The notes under the pieces: model-generated | The model's database searches: none | The model's input: only the letters and a program-made list of their open reading frames with translations | What the model was told of the DNA's origin: nothing | Assembly: GCA_052148155.1 (NCBI GenBank) | Contig: JBKQIY010000116.1 | Coordinates: 1-58,309, forward strand | DNA: 58,309 bases | Reading direction: 5' to 3' | Source: JBBQER01 sp052148155 | GTDB lineage: Bacteria > Actinomycetota > Acidimicrobiia > IMCC26256 > PALSA-610 | Shown: positions 1 to 8,649 of the stretch, in pieces | Layout of the letters: each line of letters opens with the position of its first letter | How positions within the stretch are numbered: the stretch's first letter is position 1 | Made by a program: the position numbers and the translations under genes

Positions 1-1181
1 CGCAGCTCGACCGTCGGAGCGGCGCGGCCGACCGAACCGGGATGCGCGAAGTAGTCGTCGCCGCCGTGCGCGGTCGCGACCGACGCGGTTTCGGTCAGTC
101 CGTACGCGGTGGTCAGCGTTTTGCGCAGGTTCGGGAATACCGCTTCGATCCGCTCGACCAGCTCCGGCGCGGCCGGCGCCCCGCCGTAGGACGCTCGTGT
201 GACCGACGACAGGTCGTAGCGCCCCAGGCTCGGGGACTCGAGGATGCGCCACATGACGGTGGGTACTCCCCCAATGGCGGTGACCTTCTCGCGTTCGATG
301 AGCTGCATCGCCACTTCGGGGTCGAAACGACCGGGCGGCATCAACACCACCTTGGCGCCGGTCGCGTAACTCAACGTCATCGTCGACAGGCATCCGGTCA
401 CGTGGAAGAGCGGCACGACGAGCAGCGACGCCGACTGCACGCTGGTCTGGGCCTCCGGCGGAGGCGTCCCGCGCATGGCCGCGGCGACGCCGAGCACGAT
501 GATGTTCGAGAGGTTGGCGATGACCTGGCGATGCGTGAGCGTCGCGCCTTTCGGCCGGCCGGTCGTCCCCGACGTGTAGATGATGGCGAGCAGGTCGTCT
601 TCGTCGAGTGGTGCCTCTTCGAGATCGCCCGAACCGGACACCAGCTCTGCGAACGGGCGGGCCTGCGTGGGTGCGGAACCGATCACGAACACATGGCGGA
701 CCGTCGGGATCTGCGCGACGCGGGCGCCGATCACCGCGAAGCGACGCTCGTCGCAGATCAGCACTTTCGCCTCGCAGTCGACCAACCCGAACTCGAGCTC
801 GTCGGCTCTCCACCATGCGTTCAAGGGCACGACGACCGCGCCGACCAACGCGCACGCCCAGAACGTCACGACCCAATCGGGATTGTTCGCCGAACACAAC
901 GCGACCCGATCACCGACGCCGATCCCGAGCCCGACGAGTGCGCTGGCGACCGCACGTGCCCGTGCGTCGTGGTGTCCGAAGGTCAGACGGTCCGCGTCGT
1001 CGGTGCCTTGCACCACGAAATCGAGGGCGGCGCGGGCCGCGCTTTGCGCCATCAGCTCGCGCATCGTCCGCATACGCTTCGCGTACACCTGGGTGTCGAC
1101 GCCGAAGACGTCTTCGTGGACGATCTCGAACGGACCACCCGGGCCGGTGAGCTGGGCGAGGACGGGATCCGGTTCAGTCAC
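1..1181 (-). CDS. AMP-binding acyl-CoA synthetase (3' end outside window)
   Basis: This is an ANL-superfamily adenylating enzyme that should activate a carboxylic (probably fatty) acid to acyl-AMP and then acyl-CoA in the cytoplasm. It has no stop before base 1, so about 393 N-terminal residues are seen and the C-terminal domain is missing. The P-loop motif YTSGTTGRPKGA lies at about residues 202-213, followed by conserved blocks including VPLFHVTG, GGVPTVMW, SYGGAP and the A5-type motif TTAYGLTET. The GTG start at 1181 is preceded by TAGTCT at 1190-1195, eight bases upstream, which fits a leaderless start. The mhuD gene ends 37 bases upstream on the same strand. The chain-length preference cannot be read from the sequence. 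Confidence 0.9.
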   Translation of the reverse strand, partial: MTEPDPVLAQLTGPGGPFEIVHEDVFGVDTQVYAKRMRTMRELMAQSAARAALDFVVQGTDDADRLTFGHHDARARAVASALVGLGIGVGDRVALCSANNPDWVVTFWACALVGAVVVPLNAWWRADELEFGLVDCEAKVLICDERRFAVIGARVAQIPTVRHVFVIGSAPTQARPFAELVSGSGDLEEAPLDEDDLLAIIYTSGTTGRPKGATLTHRQVIANLSNIIVLGVAAAMRGTPPPEAQTSVQSASLLVVPLFHVTGCLSTMTLSYATGAKVVLMPPGRFDPEVAMQLIEREKVTAIGGVPTVMWRILESPSLGRYDLSSVTRASYGGAPAAPELVERIEAVFPNLRKTLTTAYGLTETASVATAHGGDDYFAHPGSVGRAAPTVEL

Positions 1182-1218
1182 GGCGGCGAAGACTACGACC
1201 CGAGCTCATCGCGGCGAC

Positions 1219-1542
1219 CTATTGGGCCGGATCGGAAGCGACCTCGTGCTGCACGACGTCGAAGGACCATAACTCGCTTCCCGTGCCCACCGGTCCGCCC
1301 TTGGCGTGCCCGGCGTGTCCGGCCTGGAATGCCTGACCGTTCAGCCAGTTGTCGAAGTCCTGCTGGGAACGCCAACGGGTGTAGACGAGGAAGACCTCGC
1401 GGTCGTCGGTCGGCCGCAGCAACTCGAACGCTTCGAATCCCGGCATTTTGGATACCTCACCGGCACGGTTCGCGAACCGTGCGACCAGCTCGTCGGCACG
1501 CGCCGCCGGAACCGTGATCGCATTGATCTTCACGACGCTCAC
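1219..1542 (-). CDS. mhuD: MhuD-like haem-degrading monooxygenase (ABM fold)
   Basis: This 107-residue protein has the antibiotic-biosynthesis-monooxygenase fold. From memory it matches Mycobacterium tuberculosis MhuD closely from the first residues (VVKINAI) to the tail (TGSELWSFDVV). The residues important in MhuD are conserved: Asn7, Trp66 and the haem-ligand His, here His76 because one residue is inserted before the HAGH motif (MhuD His75). MhuD opens haem to mycobilin and releases iron, so a role in haem-iron recovery is likely. The GTG start at 1542 has a GAGGAG Shine-Dalgarno just upstream. The acyl-CoA synthetase follows 37 bases downstream. No haem importer is adjacent. Confidence 0.85.
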   Translation of the reverse strand: MSVVKINAITVPAARADELVARFANRAGEVSKMPGFEAFELLRPTDDREVFLVYTRWRSQQDFDNWLNGQAFQAGHAGHAKGGPVGTGSELWSFDVVQHEVASDPAQ

Positions 1543-1641
1543 GTCAGCTCTCCTCGGTCGGGAACGTGCATTCTGCCGGGTCGCGTGGTGCGCCGCCGAA
1601 CGGTCCCGACCGACAGGCCAACCTCAGCTGTCCGGGTCGTC

Positions 1642-2490
1642 TCAGGGTTCTCCGCCGTCGGCCTGCGATCTGAGGAACTGTTCGATCTCGGCGACGAGAT
1701 CGCCGGTCGTTCCGTCTTGCCGTTGGTCGATCTGGTCGACGACCGCCTTGACGTCGGGACGGGCCGCGAGTCCGGCTTCGACACGGCGCAAGTACGCCCG
1801 GGCCCGGTCGTCGAGGCCGCGCAGGTCGAGATCGAGGTGGTACACCTCGACGAGCCGGCCGAGCAGCGCGCGGATCGCGGGCGGGGACGGCGATCCCGAC
1901 ACGTACTGCGGGACCTGCGCCCAAAGCCCCGAACCTGGGATTCCGGCGTCGCCCAACCCGCGCAGCACGACGGTCTGGAGTCCGGTCGGTCCGGCGTAGT
2001 CGGGTCGGAGCGGCACGAGTTCCTGTGCGAGCGACCGCTGCGTCGCCGACGCGGTGACGACCGCGGCTTTTCGGTGCGACACCAGCGCCGGGATGCCGCC
2101 GAGCGTCACTGCCTGGCGCACGCCGAGCCGGCGGGCGGCGTCAACGAAGGCCGACGCGACCGTCGGCCACCGCAGCGACGGTTCCGGGCCTCGCGCGAGC
2201 ACGACGTCTCGGCCCGCGGCCTCTCGACCGCCGGAGATGCGACCGCATTCGAAGGTGATGCGCGGCCAGTCGATGACGCGTGCGTTGGCCTCCCAACGGG
2301 CGACGGGTCGCGTCTGTTGGAGGTCGGCGAGGTCGGCAACGTCGATCGAGCCGAAGGTCTGCGCGTCTTCGAGTTGCTCGGAGAGCACAGCCATCGCCCC
2401 GGCGCCTGCGCCTCCCGCGTCGACCCAGCCGCTGAGCGCAACAACGATCAGCGGCTCGGTGAGTTCGGGCCAGCGTTCGACGGACAGCAC
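1642..2490 (-). CDS. PAC2 family protein
   Basis: This 282-residue protein belongs to the PAC2 (proteasome assembly chaperone 2-like) family found in most actinobacteria. Family signatures are the N-terminal LIVVALSGWVDAGGAG stretch, the central LGGIPALVSH segment and the GLQTVVLRGLGDAGIPGSGLWAQVPQYV region. The biochemical role of bacterial PAC2 proteins is unsettled; a link to proteasome or protein-complex assembly is inferred only from the eukaryotic relatives. A longer frame reaches 2574, but the GTG at 2490 has TACGCT at 2497-2502 exactly six bases upstream and keeps the divergent LLM gene (start 2555) clear, so 2490 is preferred. Confidence 0.85.
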   Translation of the reverse strand: MLSVERWPELTEPLIVVALSGWVDAGGAGAGAMAVLSEQLEDAQTFGSIDVADLADLQQTRPVARWEANARVIDWPRITFECGRISGGREAAGRDVVLARGPEPSLRWPTVASAFVDAARRLGVRQAVTLGGIPALVSHRKAAVVTASATQRSLAQELVPLRPDYAGPTGLQTVVLRGLGDAGIPGSGLWAQVPQYVSGSPSPPAIRALLGRLVEVYHLDLDLRGLDDRARAYLRRVEAGLAARPDVKAVVDQIDQRQDGTTGDLVAEIEQFLRSQADGGEP

Positions 2491-2554
2491 CCGCGCAGCG
2501 TAACCACGTCTGTGTCGCCCACGACTCCAAGCGCCGGCGGTAGCGTCGGCGGGC

Positions 2555-3484
2555 GTGAAACTGCGGATCTTCACCGAACCTCAACAGGGCGCCACCTACG
2601 GCCAGCTCCTCGCGGTCGCACAACTCGCAGAGCAGCTCGGTTTCGACGCGTTCTTTCGTTCCGACCACTATCTGCGTATCGGCGACGGGCCACACGGTGT
2701 CGGCTCGAGCGACGCATGGCTCACGCTCGCCGCGCTCGGTCGCGAAACCTCGCGCATCCGCCTCGGGACCCTGGTGACGCCGGTGACGTTCCGACTTCCC
2801 GGTCCCCTCGCCCTTCAGGTGGCGCAAGCCGACGCGATGAGCGGTGGCCGCATCGAGCTCGGCCTCGGCGCAGGATGGTACGACCGGGAACATGCGGCGT
2901 TCGGGATCCCGTTCGCCACGACCGCCGAACGATTCGAGATGCTCGAGGAACAGCTCGCGATCGTCGACGGCATCTGGCGAACCGCTCCGGGCGAGACGTT
3001 CACGTTCGAGGGAAAGCACTACCGGCTCGACGCGTCGCCTGCGTTGCCCAAACCCGAGCAACGTCCGCGGCCGCCGATCATCATGGGCGGTTGGGGCACC
3101 AAGCACACACCGCGCCTGGCGGCCCGGTATGCCGACGAGTTCAACATGCCGTTCGCGCCGGCCAGCTACTTCCGCCAAGGCTGCGACCACGTGCGCGACG
3201 CCTGCGAGAAAATCGGACGCGACCCGGCTTCGATGCGTTTCACCGTCGCGTTGGTCGCGTGCGTCGGGGTCGACGAAGCCGACTTCGAACGGCGGGCTGC
3301 CGCGATCGAACACAAGCCGGACGACCTGCGCGCCAACGCGGCGGCGGGGCTCGCGTCAGAGGTCGTCGACCGCATCCACGAATTCGCGGCCGCGGGCTGC
3401 GAAACCGTCTACCTGCAGGTCCTCGATCTCGACGACCTCGACCATGTGCGACTCATCGCCGCTGAGATCGCGCCCCACGTCTAA
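2555..3484 (+). CDS. LLM class F420-dependent oxidoreductase
   Basis: This 309-residue TIM-barrel protein is of the luciferase-like monooxygenase superfamily. Family markers are LAEQLGFDAFFRSDHY near the N-terminus, RIRLGTLVTPVTFRLPGPLA, the GGRIELGLGAGWYDREHAAFG block and PPIIMGGWG before the C-terminal half. Actinobacterial members with this pattern generally use coenzyme F420 for hydride transfer; the substrate is unknown. The GTG start at 2555 has TAGCGT at 2541-2546, eight bases upstream. A second LLM gene begins 22 bases after the stop, so the two are probably co-transcribed. Confidence 0.88.
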   Translation: MKLRIFTEPQQGATYGQLLAVAQLAEQLGFDAFFRSDHYLRIGDGPHGVGSSDAWLTLAALGRETSRIRLGTLVTPVTFRLPGPLALQVAQADAMSGGRIELGLGAGWYDREHAAFGIPFATTAERFEMLEEQLAIVDGIWRTAPGETFTFEGKHYRLDASPALPKPEQRPRPPIIMGGWGTKHTPRLAARYADEFNMPFAPASYFRQGCDHVRDACEKIGRDPASMRFTVALVACVGVDEADFERRAAAIEHKPDDLRANAAAGLASEVVDRIHEFAAAGCETVYLQVLDLDDLDHVRLIAAEIAPHV

Positions 3485-3506
3485 CGATACGAGGACCGAC
3501 GCGCGC

Positions 3507-4415
3507 ATGGACGTTCGTTTTGGAGTGCACACAGGCTTGCAGCACACGAGCATCGCCGAGTTGCGCGAGCTCTGGCCCCATATCGAGACGCTCGGCTTCG
3601 GATGGATCTCGATCTGGGATCATTTCTACGCCGCCGACGCGACCGGCGACCCGCATTGCCTCGAAGCGATCACGTCGCATGCTGCGCTCGCGATGTCGAC
3701 CACCGATGTCGCGTGCGGCTCGCTCGTGTACTCCGCCGGCTACCGGCATCCGGCGGTGCTCGCCAACGCGATGGCGACACTGGACCAGATCTCAAACGGA
3801 CGTGTTGTGCTCGGACTCGGCGGCGGCTGGATGCAACACGAGTACGACGCCTACGGTTTGCGTTACGGCAATCCAGGCGAGCGTCTTCGCATGTTGGGCG
3901 AATACGTGCAGTGCGTGCGTGGCCTGCTCACGGATGCGCACACGACGTTCGCCGGCGAGTTCTTCAACCTCACCGACGCGCAGTGCGAACCCAAACCAAT
4001 GCAGTCCCGCCTTCCCATTTGGATCGGCGGAGGCGGCGAACGGGTGACGCTGCGTCTCGCCGCAGAACATGCCGACGGATGGAACGTCCCGTTCATCCCA
4101 CCCGACGAGTGGGAGCACAAAGCACGCGTGCTCGACGAGCACTGCGCGACGTTCGGTCGCGACCCCAACGAGATCGTCAAGACGGTCAATGTCGGCATGG
4201 CGTTCACTGACGAGGAGCTGAAACGCCAGTTCGGCCGGATGTCCGACTACGTCAAACCGGGTGTGCTGTCGGGCAGCGTCCAAGAGATGGTCGACAAGGT
4301 CGGCGCGTACGTCGCCGCCGGCGCGCAGTGGGTGATTCTGGCGATGCGCGCGCCGTTCGACCGAGCGGGGCTCGAACGCTTCGCGGGTGACGTGATCCCG
4401 GCCGTTCGGACCTGA
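3507..4415 (+). CDS. LLM class F420-dependent oxidoreductase
   Basis: This 302-residue protein is the second LLM-family enzyme in tandem with the one ending at 3484. It shows HIETLGFGWISIWDHFYAAD, then a GRVVLGLGGGWMQHEYDAYG block and LPIWIGGGGERVTLRLAAEHAD, the usual landmarks of F420-dependent members. It is divergent enough from its neighbour to suggest a different substrate. The frame is open far upstream, but the ATG at 3507 begins the conserved barrel strand (DVRFGVHTG) and has a weak GAGGA upstream. It probably shares a transcript with the preceding gene and ends 75 bases before the convergent GNAT gene. Confidence 0.88.
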   Translation: MDVRFGVHTGLQHTSIAELRELWPHIETLGFGWISIWDHFYAADATGDPHCLEAITSHAALAMSTTDVACGSLVYSAGYRHPAVLANAMATLDQISNGRVVLGLGGGWMQHEYDAYGLRYGNPGERLRMLGEYVQCVRGLLTDAHTTFAGEFFNLTDAQCEPKPMQSRLPIWIGGGGERVTLRLAAEHADGWNVPFIPPDEWEHKARVLDEHCATFGRDPNEIVKTVNVGMAFTDEELKRQFGRMSDYVKPGVLSGSVQEMVDKVGAYVAAGAQWVILAMRAPFDRAGLERFAGDVIPAVRT

Positions 4416-4490
4416 GCGTCCCCGACGACGAAAGGACCTCGAGGACCGGTGTGCGAAACCTCCTGCCGTGCGGACGCCACTCCCTGACCG

Positions 4491-5111
4491 CTACTGCGGT
4501 TCGCGCCACATGAGCCACAGCGGCGGCCCGTCGAGCGGAATCTGTTCGCAGCCGGTGACGACGAAACCGTGTCCTTCGTAAAAGCCGACGTTTCGCTCCT
4601 TGGTGCTCTCGAGGTATGCGGGGATCCCATCGGTGTCGCAACGTGCCAGCACCGGTTGCATCACGGCCGAGGCGAGCCCTTCACCGTGCCGGGGAGGATC
4701 GGTGCCAAGACCTTGCAGATAGAAGTGAGGGTCGATCGGCCGGTTCGCGCGCATCGTGTCTTCGGCGGCACGGAACCGCGCGTTGGCGTCGCCGAGGAGG
4801 TCGAGGATCGGCACCATCGCCTCCGCGGCCTCGCGGTCAAGCTCGAACGGGCCGGGCGGCACCCAAAACGCAGCGCATGCGAGCGTCGCGTCGGTGTACG
4901 ACTCGCCGCGCGGGACGCTGGAATAGCGGCTCAGCAGTTCGAACACGCGCTCGAGGATCGACAAGCGGGTCGATCCGTCGGGCAGCGCCCAGACCTGGAG
5001 CGGGTCGTCGAAAAACGCCCGGGCTTGCACGCGGGCGATCGTCGGACAGTCGTCGACGGTCATCTTGCGAATCTGGTGCGACTGCCTGCGCGCCTCGGCC
5101 ATACGGTCCAC
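4491..5111 (-). CDS. GNAT family N-acetyltransferase
   Basis: This 206-residue protein has a GNAT fold: an IRKMTVDDCPTIARV start, a helix-rich middle, the acetyl-CoA-binding region around GLGTDPPRHGEGLASAVMQP (an RxxGxG/A-like motif in degenerate form) and the C-terminal NVGFYEGHGFVVTG strand-helix that closes the fold. The acceptor substrate is unknown. The GTG at 5111 has TAGATT at 5118-5123 exactly six bases upstream, supporting that start over the in-frame ATG at 5102. The membrane-protein gene ends 17 bases upstream on the same strand. Confidence 0.8.
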   Translation of the reverse strand: MDRMAEARRQSHQIRKMTVDDCPTIARVQARAFFDDPLQVWALPDGSTRLSILERVFELLSRYSSVPRGESYTDATLACAAFWVPPGPFELDREAAEAMVPILDLLGDANARFRAAEDTMRANRPIDPHFYLQGLGTDPPRHGEGLASAVMQPVLARCDTDGIPAYLESTKERNVGFYEGHGFVVTGCEQIPLDGPPLWLMWREPQ

Positions 5112-5128
5112 CCGCCAAATCTAGGTTG

Positions 5129-6541
5129 TCAAGCCGGTGCCGCCACGCGCGCGGGACGCGCGTCGACGAAGGCGACGACCGCGGCGACGGCGGCGACCGC
5201 GACGGCGAGCACGCCGATCAGGTCAGGTGAGTGGCGAAAGTGGATCGGCGCGATCGGCTGCCCGGCGCGGAGCAGGTGGAGGTTCCCGGCGATGGGATTG
5301 TGGCCCAGCGACCAGTAGTAGGCATGAACCCTCGCGGGCCGAAACGGCTTGGTCACCGCCGACGTCCAAAGCCGCCAGTACAGCTCGTACGCGACCGCGA
5401 CGGAGAGCACGGACACGACGGCGCCGGCGCCGGTCAGCACGCCGAGCGCTCCCCATGCGATCCGTCGCTGCCGCGCCGATTGCCAGGTTGCGATCCGTTC
5501 GACGGCACCACCCGCGGGGATGGCCAACAGTGCCGTTGCGGGAAACAGCAGCCTCGGACCCCACGCGACGCCGCCGCCCGGCGTCCACCAATGCGCGAAG
5601 AAGACAAAACGTGTGGCCACGACACCCCCGATCGCGATCGCGATCGGGGCGTTTCGCCGGTACAGCCACACGAACCCGGGGAGCGCAATCAAAAGGATCG
5701 GCGACGTCCAAAAGAACCCACGTCCGGGCGAACGCAGCAGAAGATCGAGGCCAGACAGGATCGGCGTATCGAAGCCGCGCCCTCGGGCTTGCTGTTCGAT
5801 GCCGGTACGAAAGACGGATCCGAACCGGTGTTGGTTGTACCAGAGTTGAAAGATGCCGACGAGCACGACTGGCGCTGCGCACGCCAGCGCGGCGGCTCGA
5901 GTCATGAGCTGGCGGCGCGAAATCAGGAACGGTGCCGCGAACACCAACGGGACGACGAGAACCAGCGAGTCGGGACGAAACAAGAATGCCGTCGCGACGC
6001 CGACCCCGACCAGGGTCGGCCCCACCCGCGGTCGGTCCGGCCACGACAGGATCCCGAGCACGATCGCAAGTGACCCCAGCGTGACGCCCGGTTCGGAGAA
6101 CATCTCGGTGCTCTGCCAAAGTGCGGGTGTCACGAGACCGAAGGCGAGCGCGGTGGCGACACACACCCACGCCCTCCACCCCAGCCGACGGCCGATGAGA
6201 AACAGCAACGATCCCGACGCCGCGAGCACGGCCGGATTCGCAAGCGTGAGGATCGATGCTCCCTGCGGGTGGACGGCGCGTTGCACCGCGTCGAACGGCA
6301 AGGCGAGAAGCGTTGTCCCAAATCCGTACGACGTGTAACGACTAGACAGGTGCAACGAATCGACGAGCGACGGTGCGAGCGTCAAGGTGTGTTTCGCGAG
6401 CAGACGCGACGCGAGATTCACCATGATCGAGCCGTCGACCGACAGAATCCGTCCACGTTGCGCGGCGACGTACGCCGCGAACAAGACGGTGCCGACGAGC
6501 GCGGCGAGGCGACCATCGCGCCCGGAGTCGCTGCGGCGCAC
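5129..6541 (-). CDS. Polytopic membrane protein, GT-C glycosyltransferase-like
   Basis: This 470-residue integral membrane protein has about ten hydrophobic segments. A short cytoplasmic N-terminus is followed by a first helix near residues 13-28 and a long extracytoplasmic loop containing SVDGSIMVNLASRLL, a position where GT-C enzymes carry acidic catalytic residues (here the Asp of VDGS). The overall pattern resembles polyprenyl-phosphate-dependent mannosyl- or arabinosyl-transferases, but no decisive motif was recognised. The GTG start at 6541 has TAGGAT at 6548-6553 exactly six bases upstream. It is divergent from galT with 33 bases between starts. It may act in cell-envelope glycosylation; this is inference. 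Confidence 0.7.
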   Translation of the reverse strand: MRRSDSGRDGRLAALVGTVLFAAYVAAQRGRILSVDGSIMVNLASRLLAKHTLTLAPSLVDSLHLSSRYTSYGFGTTLLALPFDAVQRAVHPQGASILTLANPAVLAASGSLLFLIGRRLGWRAWVCVATALAFGLVTPALWQSTEMFSEPGVTLGSLAIVLGILSWPDRPRVGPTLVGVGVATAFLFRPDSLVLVVPLVFAAPFLISRRQLMTRAAALACAAPVVLVGIFQLWYNQHRFGSVFRTGIEQQARGRGFDTPILSGLDLLLRSPGRGFFWTSPILLIALPGFVWLYRRNAPIAIAIGGVVATRFVFFAHWWTPGGGVAWGPRLLFPATALLAIPAGGAVERIATWQSARQRRIAWGALGVLTGAGAVVSVLSVAVAYELYWRLWTSAVTKPFRPARVHAYYWSLGHNPIAGNLHLLRAGQPIAPIHFRHSPDLIGVLAVAVAAVAAVVAFVDARPARVAAPA

Positions 6542-6574
6542 CGGCGGATCCTAGGTCAGTGCAAGGATGGCAAC

Positions 6575-7576
6575 GTGACGAACAGTCCCGAAACCGGACC
6601 GCGCGACGCACTGCGCGGTGAGATGCGTCTCGATCCGCTGACCGGCGACTGGGTGAACGTGGTCGGCCACCGTCAGGCGCGTCCGAATTTGCCGAATGAC
6701 GACTGCCCGTTCTGCGTCGGCGGGCTCGAAGCTCCCGAACCGTACAGCGTCCGTTGGTTCACCAACCGATGGCCGGCGTTGGCTCCGGGCGCACCCGTCG
6801 AATTCGCGGCGTTCGGGACCGACGCCAGCACAGCAGCCGATCCCGATGCATACGCGTCGGTCCCGGCGGTCGGTGCCTCCGAAGTGGTGTTGTTCTCACC
6901 CGAGCACGGCCAGTCGTTGGCGGGTCTGCCCGTCGCTCAGGTACGCAACGTCGTCGACGTGTGGGCCGAGCGCACCGCGGCGCTCCTCGAACGACCGGAG
7001 ATCGAATACGTCTTGGTGTTCGAGAACCGCGGCCGCGATGTCGGCGCAACCATCGACCATCCGCACGGCCAAATTTACGGCTACCCGTTCGTGCCTCCTG
7101 CTCCGGCACGCGAGATGGGTCACGGCGACGACAGCTGTCGCGTGTGCCGCGAAGTCGCGGCGGAACTGCGGGCCGGCGTACGCATCGTCGCGCAACGCGG
7201 CGATTGGGTCGCGTGGGTCCCGTTCGCGTCGGGCTATGCGTACGGCATGCGGTTCGCGCCGCGCACGCACATCGCGTCGCTCCCGGCGCTCGATGACACG
7301 GGACGCGACGAGTTGTCGCAGCTTCTGATCGACGCGCTCGGCCGTTACGACCGGTTATGGCCCACACCGGAAGGTGCCGACCGGTTCCCGTATCTGTTGT
7401 GGTTCCATCAGGCACCTGCGAGTGGCGGGGACGGCTGGCACGTGCATGCGCATGTCGCGCCGCCGTTCCGGGCGCCCGGCGTCGCGAGATACGTCGCGTC
7501 GGGAGAGCTCGGCAGCGGCACCTTGTCGAACACGGTCGTGCCTGAGGATGCGGCGCGGGCCTTACGAGATGCCTGA
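6575..7576 (+). CDS. galT: Galactose-1-phosphate uridylyltransferase
   Basis: This 333-residue enzyme of the Leloir pathway exchanges UMP between UDP-glucose and galactose-1-phosphate. The zinc site begins with CPFC at residues 44-47, and a second Cys pair (CRVC) comes later. The active-site motif HPHGQ lies at residues 162-166, with His164 the nucleophile that is uridylylated. The C-terminal HIT-like domain shows WFHQAPASGG and WHVHAHVAPPFRAPG. The GTG start at 6575 is chosen because AAGGA lies at 6563-6567 with a seven-base spacer. The stop overlaps the next gene by eight bases (ATGCCTGA), so translational coupling with the GHMP kinase is expected. Confidence 0.93.
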   Translation: MTNSPETGPRDALRGEMRLDPLTGDWVNVVGHRQARPNLPNDDCPFCVGGLEAPEPYSVRWFTNRWPALAPGAPVEFAAFGTDASTAADPDAYASVPAVGASEVVLFSPEHGQSLAGLPVAQVRNVVDVWAERTAALLERPEIEYVLVFENRGRDVGATIDHPHGQIYGYPFVPPAPAREMGHGDDSCRVCREVAAELRAGVRIVAQRGDWVAWVPFASGYAYGMRFAPRTHIASLPALDDTGRDELSQLLIDALGRYDRLWPTPEGADRFPYLLWFHQAPASGGDGWHVHAHVAPPFRAPGVARYVASGELGSGTLSNTVVPEDAARALRDA

Positions 7577-8630
7577 GCGGTTCCGGGCGCCCGGCCGCGT
7601 CAACCTGATCGGCGGTCAAGTCGACTACCACGAGGGATGGGTGGTGTCGATGGCGATCGACCGCGACGTCGTCGTGACGGCCCGACCACGGACCGACGGC
7701 AGAGTCGTCGGCCGTTCGCACGACCTTGAGGGCGTCGTCGACGTCGCGGCGGATGCGAGCGACGATCCCCGTGCCGTGCAGCCCGCATGGGGCCGCACGA
7801 TCGGCGGAATCGTGCAGGTACTGGCCGCGCTCGGTCGGGCGTCAGTCGGGGCCGACCTCGAGATCACGTCGACCGTTCCGATCGGCGGCGGCTTGTCATC
7901 GAGTGCGGCGTTCGAGGTCGCCGTCGCGCTGGGTTTGTGCGAGGTCGCCGGCTTCTCGGTCGAGCCGCGGGAACTCGCGCTGGCCGCGCAACGCGCCGAA
8001 CATGTCGCCACCGGCGTGCCGTGCGGCAATCAAGACCAGCTTGCCTCGGTGTTCGGACAGGCCGGCCACGCGCTCGTGCTCGACTGCCGAACCCTCGAGA
8101 TCGAGACGCTCGCACTTCCGCGTGGGCTGAGAGTCCTCGTCGTGCACTGCGGAGTTCCCCGCACCCTCGAAGACAGCCCGTACGCGCAGCGGCGCGCCGA
8201 GAGCATCGAAGTCGGGTCGAGGCTCGGCCTGCGTGCGCTGCGCGACGCGACGTTCGAACAGGTACGGGACCAGCCGCGCGGCCGCCACGCGGTGACCGAG
8301 ATGGCCCGCGTCCGGGCGTTCGCCGACGCGCTGCGTGAAGGTGCGCTCGACGAGCTCGGCCCGTTGATGCTCGCCAGTCACGCCTCATCACGCGACGACA
8401 TGGACGTGTCCATCCCCGAGCTCGACACGCTGGTCGAGTGCCTGGTCGAAGCGGGCGCCCTCGGCGCGCGGCTCACCGGCGCCGGCTTCGGCGGCTGTGT
8501 CGTTGCGCTCGTACCGGCCGACGAAGCGGGCGCCATCGCCGCCACCGCATCCGCCGCGTACCGAAAGGGAACCGGCCGCGAACCGACCCCGTGGATCGTG
8601 GACGCGGCGAACGGCGCGGGCCCGCTCTGA
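7569..8630 (+). CDS. Galactokinase-like GHMP kinase with altered sugar-binding motif
   Basis: This 353-residue GHMP kinase is translationally coupled to galT. It has the N-terminal signature APGRVNLIG (residues 7-15), the ATP-binding PIGGGLSSSAAF loop (104-115), GVPCGNQDQLASVFGQ with the putative catalytic base Asp156, and the C-terminal LTGAGFGGCVVAL motif. It differs from true galactokinases where the canonical GEHTDY reads GGQVDY (residues 15-20): the Glu and His that bind galactose are Gly and Gln, while Asp19 is kept. A canonical galactokinase paralogue lies 1.1 kb downstream at 9713. The protein may phosphorylate another sugar or have a weaker or regulatory role. Family assignment is firm; substrate is not. 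Confidence 0.85.
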   Translation: MPERFRAPGRVNLIGGQVDYHEGWVVSMAIDRDVVVTARPRTDGRVVGRSHDLEGVVDVAADASDDPRAVQPAWGRTIGGIVQVLAALGRASVGADLEITSTVPIGGGLSSSAAFEVAVALGLCEVAGFSVEPRELALAAQRAEHVATGVPCGNQDQLASVFGQAGHALVLDCRTLEIETLALPRGLRVLVVHCGVPRTLEDSPYAQRRAESIEVGSRLGLRALRDATFEQVRDQPRGRHAVTEMARVRAFADALREGALDELGPLMLASHASSRDDMDVSIPELDTLVECLVEAGALGARLTGAGFGGCVVALVPADEAGAIAATASAAYRKGTGREPTPWIVDAANGAGPL

Positions 8631-8649
8631 TCGACCCGACGGGGATCCT

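Noticed and set aside
42..1517. Long Arg-rich plus-strand frame over the acyl-CoA synthetase and MhuD genes
   Set aside because: It is the antisense shadow of two clearly homologous minus-strand genes and matches no family.
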